From contig NC_057814.1 in NCBI RefSeq assembly GCF_018294505.1, forward strand, positions 37,327,054 through 37,391,053: a DNA stretch of 64,000 bases. The letters run 5' to 3'. The notes below the pieces were generated by a model, which saw only the letters and a list, made by a program, of their open reading frames with translations, was not told the DNA's origin and did no database searches. Numbering within the stretch: position 1 is the stretch's first letter; every line of letters begins with the position of its first letter. Positions 1 to 13,100 of the stretch are shown in pieces. The DNA is from Triticum aestivum. Lineage: Eukaryota > Streptophyta > Magnoliopsida > Poales > Poaceae. Position numbers and translations under genes: made by a program.

Positions 1-960
1 TCAAATCAATATTAAAGGATTTTGCAAGCCTCTTGCTTCCGATTTGACATATGAGATGGTTGCTTCTGCTTCGCGCTTTCCCAATCCAAATATATTGCTC
101 GCACCATTCAAATGAATAAGCTGCATTTTTAATCACAAAGATTTTTTGTTAAGATACTAACGTATACAAAAATTCAATGGACATACGATACGGGAGAAAA
201 TATAAATTGTGAAAGACTATGTATAATGTATTTAGAGTCTGATGGTCATACCCAACTAATGAACTCTTATAAAAATAGGACAACTCATATTTCATGTAAC
301 ATTAAAGAATATATGACAATTCATGGTGATAGACGACGTCTCTACTGTGATCCACACGGGCATGGTCCAAAACATTTGATTGATCAATATCTATATGTCT
401 AAGTTTATTGTTCCGCTGAATGCACAAACAATCATGTTTAAGTTTATTGTCCCATGCAACTCACGGTCGTCCCACATCTTAGATACTTGTGGCAGTATCC
501 CACATCTGAGAAAATCTATTCCGGCAACACTCCATATTCTTCTCCTAGTCTGATGTTCATATGATATACGCTCACCTATCACAAAAAAATGAGGGTTTAG
601 AAATCTTCTTAATTGAGTAATAAGTTCCTCCTTCTAGTCTAAAATAAATTGCTAATGATATTTAGTCACAGAGAAGAGATTCAGAGAAACCCATTTGCAT
701 TCGCGTTTCACAGACCGCTGTAGAATGTAGTACATCTTCAGAGCGTGAAAAGCTGTAAATTTGATTCATTATTTGGTCATTGATTACCAATATTTTATCA
801 TCTTAAACACGCTACAGGGTTACAGAATAGCAACATACGAATACTTGGACTTGATCATCCGGCTGTAGTATATATTCAACTTCATCCTCCATTTGGGATC
901 CAGAAAACAAGTTCATCGCTAGGAAAAGTTAAGATTTCTCGTGCTAGTCAAGTAGTACCA
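1..960. other. AT-rich intergenic DNA, nothing recognised
   Basis: No open frame of convincing composition, no LTR terminus, no CACTA or Helitron end and no RNA gene can be recognised here. The sequence is AT-rich with only short spurious frames. It is most likely old degraded repeat or intergenic DNA. Confidence 0.5.
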
Positions 961-999
961 AACGTGTATATGTTGAGAGAGCAGGTGGGACGGGCTTAC

Positions 1000-1570
1000 C
1001 TAGTCCCCGTAGGCGCAATCAGGGGAAGCAGGAAGGAAGGAGCTCCGAGGTACAGCCAGCCACAACCAATGGCGGTGTGCGTTGCTGCTGCTGCTGCGTC
1101 TGCGTGTGCGTGTGGAAGGGAAAAGGGATGGCGCATCAGGGTGGGGAGAATAGAAGAGAAGATCAAAGATGAGAAGGGAAGGGAGGGCGAGAGATCGAGT
1201 ACCTACGGTCGGGGCAGGGGAAGAGCGGAGGAAGCTCCCGGCGCGCGAGCATCTCCAACAACGACGCACGAAGCAGTCGTAGCAGACGGTCCTCTCCCGT
1301 CCGGCGCGATTCCTCTTGCGACCGTGGCGGATCGGGGAGCGCCGTGTGGTGCCCTGCCCTGCTCGATCTGGCCGCCGCCACCGTCTGAGGAAGAGCATCT
1401 CTGTCTCTTCTTCTTCTGATGAGGGGAGGGGAGGGGAGGGGAGGGAAGGCCGGCGGCGTGGTCCGAGGGGGACTGGGAGAGGTCGGCGGCGGCGGTGATG
1501 TGGTCTGAGAGATGGAGGGATTCCGCAATGGCGGTGGAGGTCTCCGAGGCCACGTCGAGGGCACGAGGAT
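1000..1570 (-). other. GC-rich block, possible orphan 5' exon of a host gene (minus strand)
   Basis: The block is abruptly GC-rich and CpG-rich compared with its AT-rich surroundings. On the minus strand a frame open from upstream of 1553 down to 1203 begins with plausible non-repetitive protein sequence (MASETSTAIAESLHLSDHI, then proline- and serine-rich). The minus-strand sequence just upstream looks like a grass 5' leader. No continuation with splice sites and a recognised domain was found. The plus strand holds a run of GGGGA units around 1421-1446. It could be the first exon of a gene whose remainder was lost, or a CpG-rich promoter fragment. I do not recognise the product. Confidence 0.25.
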
Positions 1571-1809
1571 TCGGGTGCGAGCGTCTGGCTATTTTTGGTA
1601 GGGTTTTTTTCGTAGATTTTTTTCAGAACGAGTTTTTTTCGATTAATCGGAGGGTTTAGCTCTGGACATCGTGGGAGCCTACCTTTTTTCTTTCCTGGTT
1701 CGAGGGCGGAGGGGGGAATCGATGGGATGCGAGAGGTGGGATCGAGGACGAAAAAAACCGTCTCTGATGGGACGAAAATTGACCGGCGGAGACTACCAAC
1801 TACTCCATT

Positions 1810-3876
1810 AGGAGTAGAGATGCTTTAGAGACTGCGCCTTTTACACTGAAAAGAGCTCCATCAGGTCTATTGAAATGACGGCATGGTATGGTACGCCCAA
1901 CCATGTTATATTTTTTCTTAACATTTGGAATATGGGGCTTGTGTAAAAGGTTACAAACCTATTCCAAGTCAAACAAGTGCTACTTTATAAGTTATCCCAA
2001 GTCATTGGGTATTCCCCCACCACTATACCGAGGCAAAGGATTTTTGCCACAAAACGGTATGCTTTTAAAGAGAATAGTTCTTGCAAAAGGGTAGGTGGGA
2101 GGACAGTTCAACTCGACGAGATAACAAGTATCTTCGTCATCAGGTCAAAGGAAAGGAACCTTGGAAGTGATTCCAGAGTTTCCTACTGCGACTGATACGG
2201 AAGCCTCTACATGAGATGTATGGACTTCGGTCGAACTTGCAGCTGAACAACATAGGCAAAGCTCGTGCAAACCTCTCAGGTGCGCAAACGAGATATTGTT
2301 GTTAGAAAACAGTATACCTATGATACACAAGGAAGCGTTGATGGGCCCTGACTCCGGAATTGGCTAAATGCCAATATAATCCGAGATAGTTTCCATAAAT
2401 GATTCAAGATTTAAATCTTGATAAACCCTCCGAAAGACTTGGAGTCTAACGGATTGTAATGGCACTATAAACTGATACGGATAAAAATATTTTATCCATT
2501 AAGCTTGACTTGTTGCAATAACAAGTTCAAGGAGTTGACTACAATGAGATTGTCTCACCGTAGCAATGCTTAAAGTCGGTTTGGGTTAAACTAGCAATTA
2601 ATACATATTTCAACACGTGAGATATGAAACATGGATGACAAAAGAATTTCCATGAAATGAAAATACAACCTAGGACTTGTATGTGATACAATCCAAAGTA
2701 TTTTGTCGGTCCAGAGGATGCTAGTAAGTATGCTAGCTTCAGAGTTCCAGCAGTGGACAGAAGAGAGCAAAATGGAGTTGGAATCTTCATTTTTGATGGA
2801 ATGGTCAAAGGGGTTTGACTCCATCAATGGGTAACGAAGATGCTTGTGGTTTCAAGAAAGTAAGTGGGAGCATAATAATATTTATGAAAACCTTGTGTGC
2901 CTGACACATTGTTAATTGGAAATAAATTTCTTGACACGAATTAGGACTTCATTTGAGAATAGTTTTTCGATGAAGTTCTTGGGCTAAATAGCCTTGATAT
3001 AGGCATAATGATCTATGGAGATAGATTTACCTAATAGGACTGACCAAAAATAAATATTGACAAGATGCTAAAACCGTTTAGCACTAAGAACGACAAGGAG
3101 TGATTCTTGCCGAAGTCGCATGGAAAGAGTTTTTGCAAGAATCGGTGTCCCAAAACACTGATGAGCAAAATACATGATGGAGATTCCACACACTCCTGTG
3201 TTTGGATTAATCATGTATTGCATGGTATGTAAAACAACCAGATATGTCCAATACTCCCAAGCTGTTGCGAGTATAGATACCAAAGTGATCAAAAGTACTG
3301 ATCATGGGACAACAGTGAAAAAGGATCATTGAGTACTAAAGTAGCACTGATGACATGTTTTCTCGCAAGTGGAGATCATGAAGAGTTCGTTGTAAAAGGT
3401 TACATCGATACAATCTTCATCTTTCCTCCATGCAATTTTCGATTTAAATTGAGGGTTTTGTGTAACACACAATATGGTGGTGCAGTTAGTTGGAAATTGT
3501 TCCAAACAAGTTACTGTGGTGAATTCTATAACAGAGGCGAAGTATGTTGCCGCTTCAGAAGCGACAAAGACAAAGATGTTGAATCATATAGTTCATTCAT
3601 GAACTTAGTATGGTTCCAAGAAGGCTTTGGTCAATGGGACACTATTGCAGATAGTTGCTCCATAACTCAGTTTGAGGAATCAGGTTTCGACCAATGATTC
3701 ACATATATACAAAGCCAAATCCGCACAAAATATGAATTTTGTGAAAGCGTGAAAACGCAAGGATATGCAGAGATACACACGGAGCTGAAATTGTCAGATC
3801 CGATGGACATCAGGCTATACCACATGCGAAGCATTTTTTACACCGGTATGCCATAGGTGTAGAGTGCAAGTGGGAG
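1810..3876 (+). pseudogene. Decayed Ty1/copia pol remnant (element A)
   Basis: Short blocks align in order with the intact copia polyprotein gene at 10158-14141. The integrase stretch 'gctttagagactg' at 1820 matches the one at 12035. A block near 2095 matches the integrase-RT linker. The RT block 'caagttcaaggagttgacta' at 2525 is identical to the start of the corresponding block at 12790. RNase H-like sequence follows at 3320-3600. Stops and indels interrupt every frame, so nothing can be translated at length. The gag end, primer-binding site and 5' LTR are missing. A polypurine tract (gtgcaagtgggag) directly precedes the LTR at 3877, which fixes the orientation. Confidence 0.75.
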
Positions 3877-5951
3877 TCTGTAGGAGATATGCCCTAGAGG
3901 CAATAATAAATGATGTTCAATGCTATAACTATTGTGGTTCCTGAGCCCGTATATCCATAAAGGCTCTGGGGAAAACCCATGTGCACGTGTGGAATAATAA
4001 AAGATAAAATGTATTCCTAGTCATGCCTCTAAGACTAGCTCAAGTATTGCATGATGATTATGTTTTCCCAATCATGGGCATGTCTATGCCAGCAACTTTG
4101 AGGGCACAATGTTAGAAGAACATTTTTGTTGAATCGGCCCGAACTGATGTTATGCTATGAGATACATTCGTCACAAGTTTATGGTTAATAACACAAAGAT
4201 GGTTAATGTTTGCATAATTCCTTGGACCATGAGAGTATTGAGTTTCTTCATACTTGCTTCATGAACTTTGGGGTTTGTTAAACGTCATCCGTAAATGGGT
4301 GGCTATTACGGCGGCTTACGGGTTCATGGAAAAGTGTGTCATGTAAATTGATAGCTCAAGATTGGGATTTGCTCCTCCGACGATGGAGAGATATTCTGGG
4401 GCCCTCTCGGTGTTACGGTATCCATCATCGTTTGGCCAGACACAGTGTGATTTGATCACATGGATGCCTGAACACGGAAACGAGAAAAGAGAACAAAACC
4501 GATAACGAGGTAACTTGCATGGTGGACAAATTGTTCATCCACGGGGATGCAATAAATCTCATCTTGGGTGTTTGTGACATATCGCGAAGCAACAGGAATA
4601 GCTCACTGCAATTGGAGGTTCACTCGAATATTTATTCGTGTGGGTATAGGGGTCAATATGGGTGTCCACGGCTCCGATGTTGATCATTGATCGGAAGGGG
4701 TTCCGGGTCATGTCTATACTTCACCGAACCTATAGGGTCACACGCTTAAGGGTCATCAATCTGCTGAATACTAGACAGGGAGTCTGAGAGAAATTTGCCG
4801 AAAAATTTTCGGAGACAATGGAAGAATTCCGGAGAGAGAATGGCAAAATAGTTTCATAAAACCAAAAAGTTGTTTCGAGATATACCATTAAGTCAAATTG
4901 GTTTCGGGACACGCCTGATAATTCTTGGAGGGTGCCAGAATTATTCTGGAAACTTCTGGGAATTTTGGAATTTTTCAGGATAAAAACTGGAATGTTCCGG
5001 AGCTGCTGGTACCGCTTTGGTTGTTTTTCGCAGATGAAATTCACTTATATGAAATTTTTTCAGAATGAAACCAAAATCATTTTAGTGGGTACTGGAATTA
5101 TTCTAAGACCCACAGAATATTTTCTGATTTAATGGACGTGAAAATCACTAAACTGAAATTGTTTCGGAACGCGTTGAAAATTATTTTTGTGGGTACTGGA
5201 AATGTTCTGAGCCCACATAAATATTTTCAGTTCGAACGGACGCTGAAAAATGTCGTCATGAATAGTGAAAGCGCTTTTTGCTTGGCTTCTTGGAGAAGCC
5301 ACCTTGAGGGCCTTTTGGTATTATCCCCTTGGCTTCTTGGAGAAGCCACCCTTGGGCTTGGCCTATAAATAGGGGTGGAGGGGGCTGCCTAAAGACACAC
5401 TCTTTCTCACATACAAGTGCCATTGCAATGATCTGGCTTCTCTCTCCCTCCCCGCGAAATAGTTTTGTAGAGCCGAAAGGCTGTCTGGGTTCCGGTGAGA
5501 ACTAGTTCTGGACGGCGAAGCCCTGCCAAATAGATGACACCGTATGTGTGCAACTCTGTAGAGAGATCATAGTTTCGGTCTTAGTTTGAGAGTGCCTCCC
5601 GAAGGGCAGTCTGTGTGATCGTCCGAGTTTCGAAGGTCCTCCAGAAGGGCTGTCCGAGTGGTCGTCCGTGTTTTGAAGGTCCTCCCGAAGGGCTGTCCGC
5701 GATACCGTCCGTGGGACTGTCCGGCCGCCTCCCGGAGGGCTGTCCGAGGGGCAGATGAGGGTCTACATCCTCGCGGTTGGGAGGTTGTAAATCCTAGCTG
5801 CGGGGATCTGCACCGCCGATCGTCATCGACTCTACTTCCCGCTACGCTACGAGTCGGTAACGAAAAGATCAAACCTTGTATGCAGTCTCCATAGTGGTCC
5901 TGGGCTGGTGCGTAAGTCAAATTTTTTTGTTTTCTACTGCGTTACCCTACA
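3877..5951 (+). repeat. 3' LTR of decayed copia element A
   Basis: It starts TGTAGGAGATATGCCCTAGA, the divergent form of the LTR start seen in the other copia elements here, and ends with ctgcgttaccctaca, so it has TG...CA termini. A TATA box (cctataaatagg) lies near 5360, followed by a transcribed-leader-like region. At about 2075 bp it is longer than the other LTRs (about 1.5-1.7 kb). The left target duplication cannot be tested because the 5' end of the element is gone. Confidence 0.7.
5585..5755 (+). repeat. Degenerate tandem repeat inside the element A LTR
   Basis: Units of roughly 45-70 bp share the core gaaggtcctcc-gaagggctgtccg, repeated about four times with point differences and one diverged edge copy. 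It lies downstream of the LTR TATA box, in what would be the transcribed R/U5 part. A shorter duplication (ttggcttcttggagaagcca) occurs just upstream at 5281 and 5331. Confidence 0.6.
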
Positions 5952-7202
5952 CCTCCGACACCACTCCCCATGCGCCTCGCTGCTTGGTCCGGAAGTCGGC
6001 AACATCGGTTATACGTCCACATCGGAGCACAATCCCTTCCACTTCATCCAAACGCCCTCGCAGAGCACTGCTACAACCCTACCATTGGTGTCACCTCCTC
6101 AAGCCGCGGCTCTGCTCGCCTCTCCTTCTCCAACGGAGGCGAGTGGTTCCTGTCACCGGACGTGGGCCAATCCATGACGAGGGGAACATGCTATTCTTCG
6201 AGCGGCTAGAGCACGCCGACAACTCCTCCATCACTCTCTTCGTTGACATGGCAGTCGGAGGTGGAGGCGTTTGACTACCCCTATGAGCTTTGTCCCCTAG
6301 AGGGGGTTTAATACTTCTTGTACGTAGGAGATTTCCTTTCCGCGGACGAGTACTGCTTCTAGGGCGCGTACAACAGCGTACGTGCCCTCATCATGATCAC
6401 GCATGACTACACCATCCTTCCAAGCCTACCCGCTTGCCTTCCCGGCAACGACGTCGTCATGGTGCAGCTCAAGTGTCCTGCTCTCTACGCGCATGTCATC
6501 GACCCTGATGACCCCTCTCATTTCTTGTTGGACGGCGACATCAGCGACTCCTCTTAGCACCGCCACATCCGGAGCCCTAGGATCTCTTGCGTATTTGCAA
6601 ACCAATTCCGCTCCACGGCTTCCCTGCCTACCTTTGCCTACGAGCCAGAGCACCATACATGCTTTCTCCTTCCCCTGCTTAGGCTCGCGGGACCTCTGCT
6701 CCTCTCGACGGTGTGCCACTCCTCGCGGTCATGGCTGGTGGTGCTTTGGTGGCCATGCTGGTGCTAGCGCCTTGGGCGCAACCCTCTTCCTTCTGCGGTG
6801 CGATTGTTCGATGACTCTGCACTCTGCAGAGTGGCGGCCTTGCCATGCATGGCACTGCATGCCAATACTGTGCCATTGGCCTTGCCAGTGCCAGTGGCCT
6901 ACTCCTCTCGACGCAGTTGTCGATGTCGCGTGGCTCATGTTGTTTCTGTTCCTGACGACGCCGTTGTGGATGAGCCCCATGTTTGCATCGCGCGCCGCAA
7001 TAGTAGTCAGCAGGCGAGACAAGATGGCCTTTGACTCCGGCCTCAAGCCATGTCGCGTCAGGTCGTTCTATGGCTCTATGATAGTATCTACAGCAGGGTG
7101 CCTCAAACCCGCCTCATACGCCCGGGCAGGCCGCCCGGTTGTTGTACACGCATCGATGGTAGAGGTGTCCGGTTGTGGATTACATTTCTGAGGGGTGCCC
7201 GG
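5952..7202 (+). pseudogene. Decayed host-like coding sequence between two copia elements
   Basis: Codon-like stretches occur in changing plus frames: about 6080-6175 (GSARLSFSNGGEWFLSPDVG), about 6183-6270 (GNMLFFERLEHADNSS), and about 6455-6545 (CPALYAHVIDPDDPSHFLLDGD). They read like fragments of one grass protein broken by frameshifts. The long 262-residue frame at 6403-7191 is rich in Ser, Cys and Trp and is probably the wrong frame. I do not recognise the family. The segment ends at the CCCGG target site where copia element B inserted; host sequence resumes at 24027. Confidence 0.3.
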
Positions 7203-8935
7203 TGAAGGAACTATGCCCTAGAGGCAATAATAAAGTTGTTATTTATATTTCCTTATATCATGATAAATTTTTATTATTCATGCTAGAATTGTATTAACCG
7301 GAAACTTAGTACATGTGTGAATACGTAGACAAACTAAGTGTCACTAGTATGCCTCTACTTAACTAGCTCGTTGAATAAAAGATGGTTAAGTTTCCTAGCC
7401 ATAGACATGAGTTGTAATTTGATTAATGGGATCACATCATTAGAGAATGATGTGATTGACTTGACCCATTCTGTTAGCTTAGCATACGATCGTTTAGTAT
7501 ATTGCTATTGCTTTCTTCATGACTTATACATGTTCCTATGACTATCAGATTATGCAAATCCCGAATACCGGAGGAACACTTTGTGTGCTACCAAACGTCA
7601 CAACGTAACTGGGTGATTATAAAGGTGCTCTACAGGTGTCTCCGATGGTACTTGTTGAGTTGGCATAGATCAAGATTAGGATTTGTCACTCCGATTGTCG
7701 GAGAGGTATCTTTGGGCCCTCTCGGTAATGCACATCACTATAAGCCTTGCAAGCAATGCAACTAATGAGTTAGTTGCGGGATGATGTATTACGGAATGAG
7801 TAAAGATACTTGCCGGTTACGAGATTGAACTAGGTATTGAGATACCGACGATCGAATCTCGGGCAAGTAACATACCGATGACAAAGGGAACAACGTATGT
7901 TGTTATGCGGTTTGACCGATAAAGATCTCCGTAGAATATGTAGGAGCCAATATGAGCATCTAGGTTCCGCTATTGGTTATTGACCGGAAACGAGTCTCGG
8001 TCATGTCTACATAGTTCTCGAACCCGTAGGGTCCGCAAACTTAACGTTTGATGACGATCGGTATTATGAGTTTATGTGTTTTGATGTACCGAAGGTAGTT
8101 CAGAGTCCCGGATATGATCACGGACATGACGAGGAGTCTCGAAATGGTCGAGACATAAAGATTGATATATTGTACGACCATATTCGGACACCGGATGAGT
8201 TCGGGGGGTCACCGGATATTTATCGGAGTGCCGGGGGCTATGGGAACCCCCGGGGGATATAATGGGCAACCATGGCCCTTGTGGGAGAGAGAGGAGAGGG
8301 CCTAGGGCTGGCCGTGCCCCCCCCCGGAGTCCGAATTGGACAAGGAGGGGGGCGGCGCCCCCTCTTTCCTCCCTCTCTCCCTCTCCTTCCTTCCCCCTTC
8401 ATCCTTCCTAGTTGGACTAGGAAAGGGGAGTCCTACTCCCACTAGGAGGAGGACTGCCCCTCTCCTTGGCGCGCCCCAAGGCCAGGCCGGCCTCCCCCTT
8501 GCTCCTTTATATACGGGGGCAGGGGGCACCCTAGAACACACAAGTTGATTGTTCCAAGCCGTGTGCGGTGCCCCCTCCACCATAATCCGCCTCGATCATA
8601 TCGTAGCAGTGCTTAGGCGAAGCCCTGCGTTGGTAGCAACATCATCACCGTCATCACGCCGTCGTCCTGACGGAACTCTCCCTCGAAGCTCTGCTGTATC
8701 GGAGTTCGTGGGACGTCATCGAGCTGAACGTGTGCTGAACTCGGAGGTGTCGTGCGTTCGGTACTTGGATCGGTCGGATCGTGAAGACGTGCGACTACAT
8801 CAACCGCGTTCTCATAACGCTTCTGCTTACGGTGTATGAGGGTACATGGACGACACTCTCCCCTCTCGTTGCTATGCATCACCATGATTTTGCGTGTGCG
8901 TAGGAATTTTTTTGAAATTACTATGTTCCCCAACA
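7203..8935 (+). repeat. 5' LTR of copia element B
   Basis: This 1733-bp LTR starts TGAAGGAACTATGCCCTAGA and ends ctatgttccccaaca. A TATA box (ctttatatacggggg) lies near 8503-8518 and is followed by the leader. The copy at 14175 has the same structure with scattered substitutions, for example ctatgccc here against atatgccc there. The TGAAGG start differs from the TGTTGG start of the two copia LTR sets at 39-50 kb, so this is a distinct family or subfamily. Confidence 0.92.
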
Positions 8936-10157
8936 GTGGCATCCGAGCCAGGTTTATGTGTAGATGTTATATGCACGAGTAGAGTTGTGGGCGATACAAG
9001 TCATACAGCTTACCAGCATGTCATACTTTGATTCGGCGGTGTTGTAGGATGAAGCGGCCCGGACCGACATTAGGCGTACGCTTAGGCGAGACTTGTTCTA
9101 CCGACGTGCTTCGCACACAGGTGGCTGGCGGGTGTCAGTTTCTCCAACTTTAGTTGAATCGAGTGTGGCTACGCCCGGTCCTTGTGAAGGTTAAAACAAC
9201 ACTAACTTGACAAAATATCATTGTGTTTTTGATGCATAGGTAAGAACGGTTCTTGCTCAGCTCGTAGCAGCCACGTAAAACTTGCAACAACAAAGTAGAG
9301 GACGTCTAACTTGTTTTTGCAGGGCATGATGTGATGTGATATGGTCAAGAGATGATGCTAAATTTTATTGTATGAGATGATCATGTTTTGTAACCGAGTT
9401 ATCGGCAACTGGCAGGAGCCATATGGCTGTCGCTTTATTGTATGAAATTCAATCGCCATGTAATTGCTTTACTTTATCACTAAGCAGTAGCGATAGTCGT
9501 AGAAGCAATAGTTGGCGAGACGACAACGATGCTATGATGGAGATCAAGGTGTCGCGCCGGTGACGATGGTGATCATGACGGTGCTTTGGAGATGGAGATC
9601 AAAGGCACAAGATGATGATGGCCATATCATATCTCTTATATTGATTGCATGTGATGTTTATCTTTTATGCATCTTATTTTGCTTAGATCGACGGTAGCAT
9701 AAGATGATCTCTCACTAAATTTCAAGGTATAAGTGTTCTCCCTGAGTATGCACCATTGCGAAAGTTCGTCGTGCCGAGACACCACGTGATGATCAGGTGT
9801 GATAAGCTCTACGTTCAAATACAACGGGTGCAAGCCAGTTTTTGCACACGCAGAATACTCGGGTTAAACTTGACGAGCCTAGCATATGCAGATATGGCCT
9901 CGGAACACTGAGACCGAAAGGTCGAGCGTGAATCATATAGTAGATATGATCAACATAGTGATGTTCACCATTGAAAGCTACTCCATCTCACGTGATGATC
10001 GGACATGGTTTAGTGGATATGGATCACGTGATCACTTAGATGATTAGAGGGATGTCTATCTAAGTGGGAGTTCTTAAGTAATATGATTAATTGAACTTTA
10101 ATTTATCATGAACTTAGTACCTGATAGTATTTTGCATGTCTATGTTGTTGTAGATAG
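8936..10157 (+). other. Primer-binding site and untranslated leader of copia element B
   Basis: Immediately after the LTR, tggcatccgagccaggt at 8937-8953 matches the usual copia primer-binding site complementary to initiator methionine tRNA, with small changes from the common tggtatcagagc form. The following 1.2 kb has no long frame and corresponds to the packaging/leader region. A similar leader follows the LTR of element D at 42866. Confidence 0.75.
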
Positions 10158-13100
10158 ATGGCCCGTGTTGTTGTTCCGTTGAATTTTAATGCGTTCCTTG
10201 AGAAAGCAAAGTTGAAATATGATGGTAGCAATTACACGGACTGGGTCCGTAACTTGAGGATTATCCTCATTGCTGCACAGAAGAATTACGTCCTGGAAGC
10301 ACAGCTGGGTGCCAAACTCGCTGCAGGAGCAACGCCAGATGTTATGAACGTCTGGCAGAGCAAAGCTGATGACTACTCGATAGTTCAGTGTGCCATGCTT
10401 TACGGCTTAGAACCAGGACTTCAACGACGTTCTGAACGTCATGGAGCATATGAGATGTTCCAGGAGTTGAAGTTAATATTTCCAGAAAATGCCCGGATTG
10501 AGAGATATGAAGTCTCCAATAAGTTCTACAGCTGCAAGATGGAGGAGAATAGTTCTGTCAGTGAACATATACTCAAAATGTCTAGGTATAATAATCACTT
10601 GATTCAACTGGGAGTTAATCTTCCGGATGATAGTGTCATTGACAGAATTCTTCAATCACTGCCACCAAGCTACAAGAGCTTCGTGATGAACTATAATATG
10701 CAAGGGATGGATAAGACAATTCCCGAGCTCTTCGCGATGCTAAAGGTTGCGGAGGTAGAAATCAAGAAGGAGCATCAAGTGTTGATGGTCAACAAGACCA
10801 CCAGTTTCAAGAAAAAGGGTAAAGGGAAGAAGGGGAACTTCAAGAAGAACGGCAAGCAAGTTGCTGCTCAAGTGAAGAAGCCCAAGTCTGGACCTAAGCC
10901 TGAGACTGAGTGCTTCTACTGCAAAGGGACTGGCCACTGGAAGTGGAACTGCCCCAAGTATTTGGCGGATAAGAAGGATGGCAAGGTGAACGAAGGTATA
11001 TGTGATATACATGTTATTGATGTGTACCTTACTAATGCTCGCAGTAGCACCTGGGTATTTGATACTGGTTCTGTTGCTAATATTTGCAACTCGAAACAGG
11101 GACTATGGATTAAGCGAAGATTGGCTAAGGACGAGGTGACGATGCGCGTGGGAAATGGTTCTAAAGTCGATGTGATCACGGTCGGCACGCTACCTCTAAA
11201 TCTACCTTCGGGATTAGTTTTAGACCTGAATAATTGTTATTTGGTGCTAGCGTTGAGCATGAACATTATATCTGGATCTTGTTTAATGCGAGACGGTTAT
11301 TCATTTAAATCTGAGAATAATGGTTGTTCTATTTATATGAGTAATATCTTTTATGGTCATGCACCCTTGAAGATTGGTCTATTTTTAATGAATCTCGATA
11401 GTAGTGATACACATATTCATTATATTGAAGCTAAAAGATGCAGAGTTGATAATGATAGTGCAACTTATTTCTGGCACTGCCGTTTAGGTCATATTGGTGT
11501 AAAGCGCATGACGAAACTCCATTCTAATGGACTTCTGGAATCACTTTATTATGAATCACTTGGTACTTGCAAACCATGCCTCATGGGCAAGATGACTAAA
11601 ACGCCGTTGTCCGGAACTATGGAGCGAGCAACAGATTTGTTGGAAATCATACATACTGATGTATGTGGTCCGATGAATGTTGAGGCTCGCGGCGGGTATC
11701 ATTATTTTCTCGCCTTCACAGATGATTTGAGCAGATATGGGTATATCTGCTTGATGAAATGTAAGTCTGAAACATTTGAAGAGTTCAAAGAATTTCAGAG
11801 TGAAGTGGAAAATCATCGTAACAAGAAAATAAAGTTTCTACGATCTGATCGTGGAGGAGAATATTTGAGTTACGAGTTTGGTCTTCATTTGAAACAATGC
11901 GGAATAGTTTCGGAACTCACGCCACCTGGAACACCACAGCGTAATGGTGTGTCCGAACGCCGTAATCGTACTTTACTAGATATGGTGCGATCTATGATGT
12001 CTCTTATTTATTTACCGCTATCGTTTTGGGGTTATGCTTTAGAGACGGCTGCATTCACATTAAATAGGGCACCATCAAAATCCGTTGAGACGACGCCTTA
12101 TGAACTGTGGTTTGGCAAGAAACCAAAGTTGTCGTTTCTTAAAGTTTGGGGCTGCGATGCTTATGTGAAAAAGCTTCAACCTAATAAGCTCGAACCCAAA
12201 TCGGAGAAATGTGTCTTCATAGGATACCCAACGGAGACTGTTGGGTACACCTTCTATCATAGATCCGAAGGCAAGACATTCATTGCTAAGAATGGATCCT
12301 TTCTGGAGAAGGAGTTTCTCTCGAAAGAAATGAGTGGGAGGAAAGTAGAACTTGATGAGGTAACTGTACCTGCTCCCTTATTGGAGAGTAGTTCATCACA
12401 GAAATCTGTTCCTATGACTTCTACACCAATTAGTGAGGAAGTTAATGATGATGATCATGTAATATCAGATCAAGTTACTACTGAACCTCGTAGGTCAACC
12501 AGAGTAAGATCCGCACTAGAGTGGTACGGTAATCCTGTTCTGGAGGTCATGTTACTAGACCATGACGAACCTACGAACTATGAGGAAGCGATGATGAGCC
12601 CAGATTCCGCAAAATGGCTTGAGGCCATGAAATGTGAGATGGGATCCATGTATGAGAACAAAGTGTGGACTTTGGTTGACTTGCCCGATGATCGGCAAGC
12701 CATCGAGAATAAATGGATCTTCAAGAAGAAGACTGACGCTGACGGTAATGTTACTGTCTACAAAGCTCGACTTGTTGCTAAAGGTTTTCGACAAGTTCAA
12801 GGAGTTGACTACGATGAGACGTTCTCGCCCGTAGCGATGCTTAAGTCCGTCCGAATCATGTTAGCAATTGCCGCATTTTATGATTATGAAATTTGGCAAA
12901 TGGATGTAAAGACTGCGTTCCTGAATGGATTTCTGGAAGAAGAGTTGTATATGATGCAACCTGAAGGTTTTATCGATCCAAAGGATGCTAACAAAGTGTG
13001 CAACCTCCAGCGATCCATCTATGGACTGGTGCAAGCATCTCGGAGTTGGAATAAACGTTTTGATAGTGTGATCAAAGCATATGGTTTTATACAGACTTTT

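Noticed and set aside
6403..7191. 262-codon plus frame
   Set aside because: Composition (Ser, Cys, Trp, Leu rich) and competing protein-like reading in another frame at 6455-6545 suggest it is not the coding frame.
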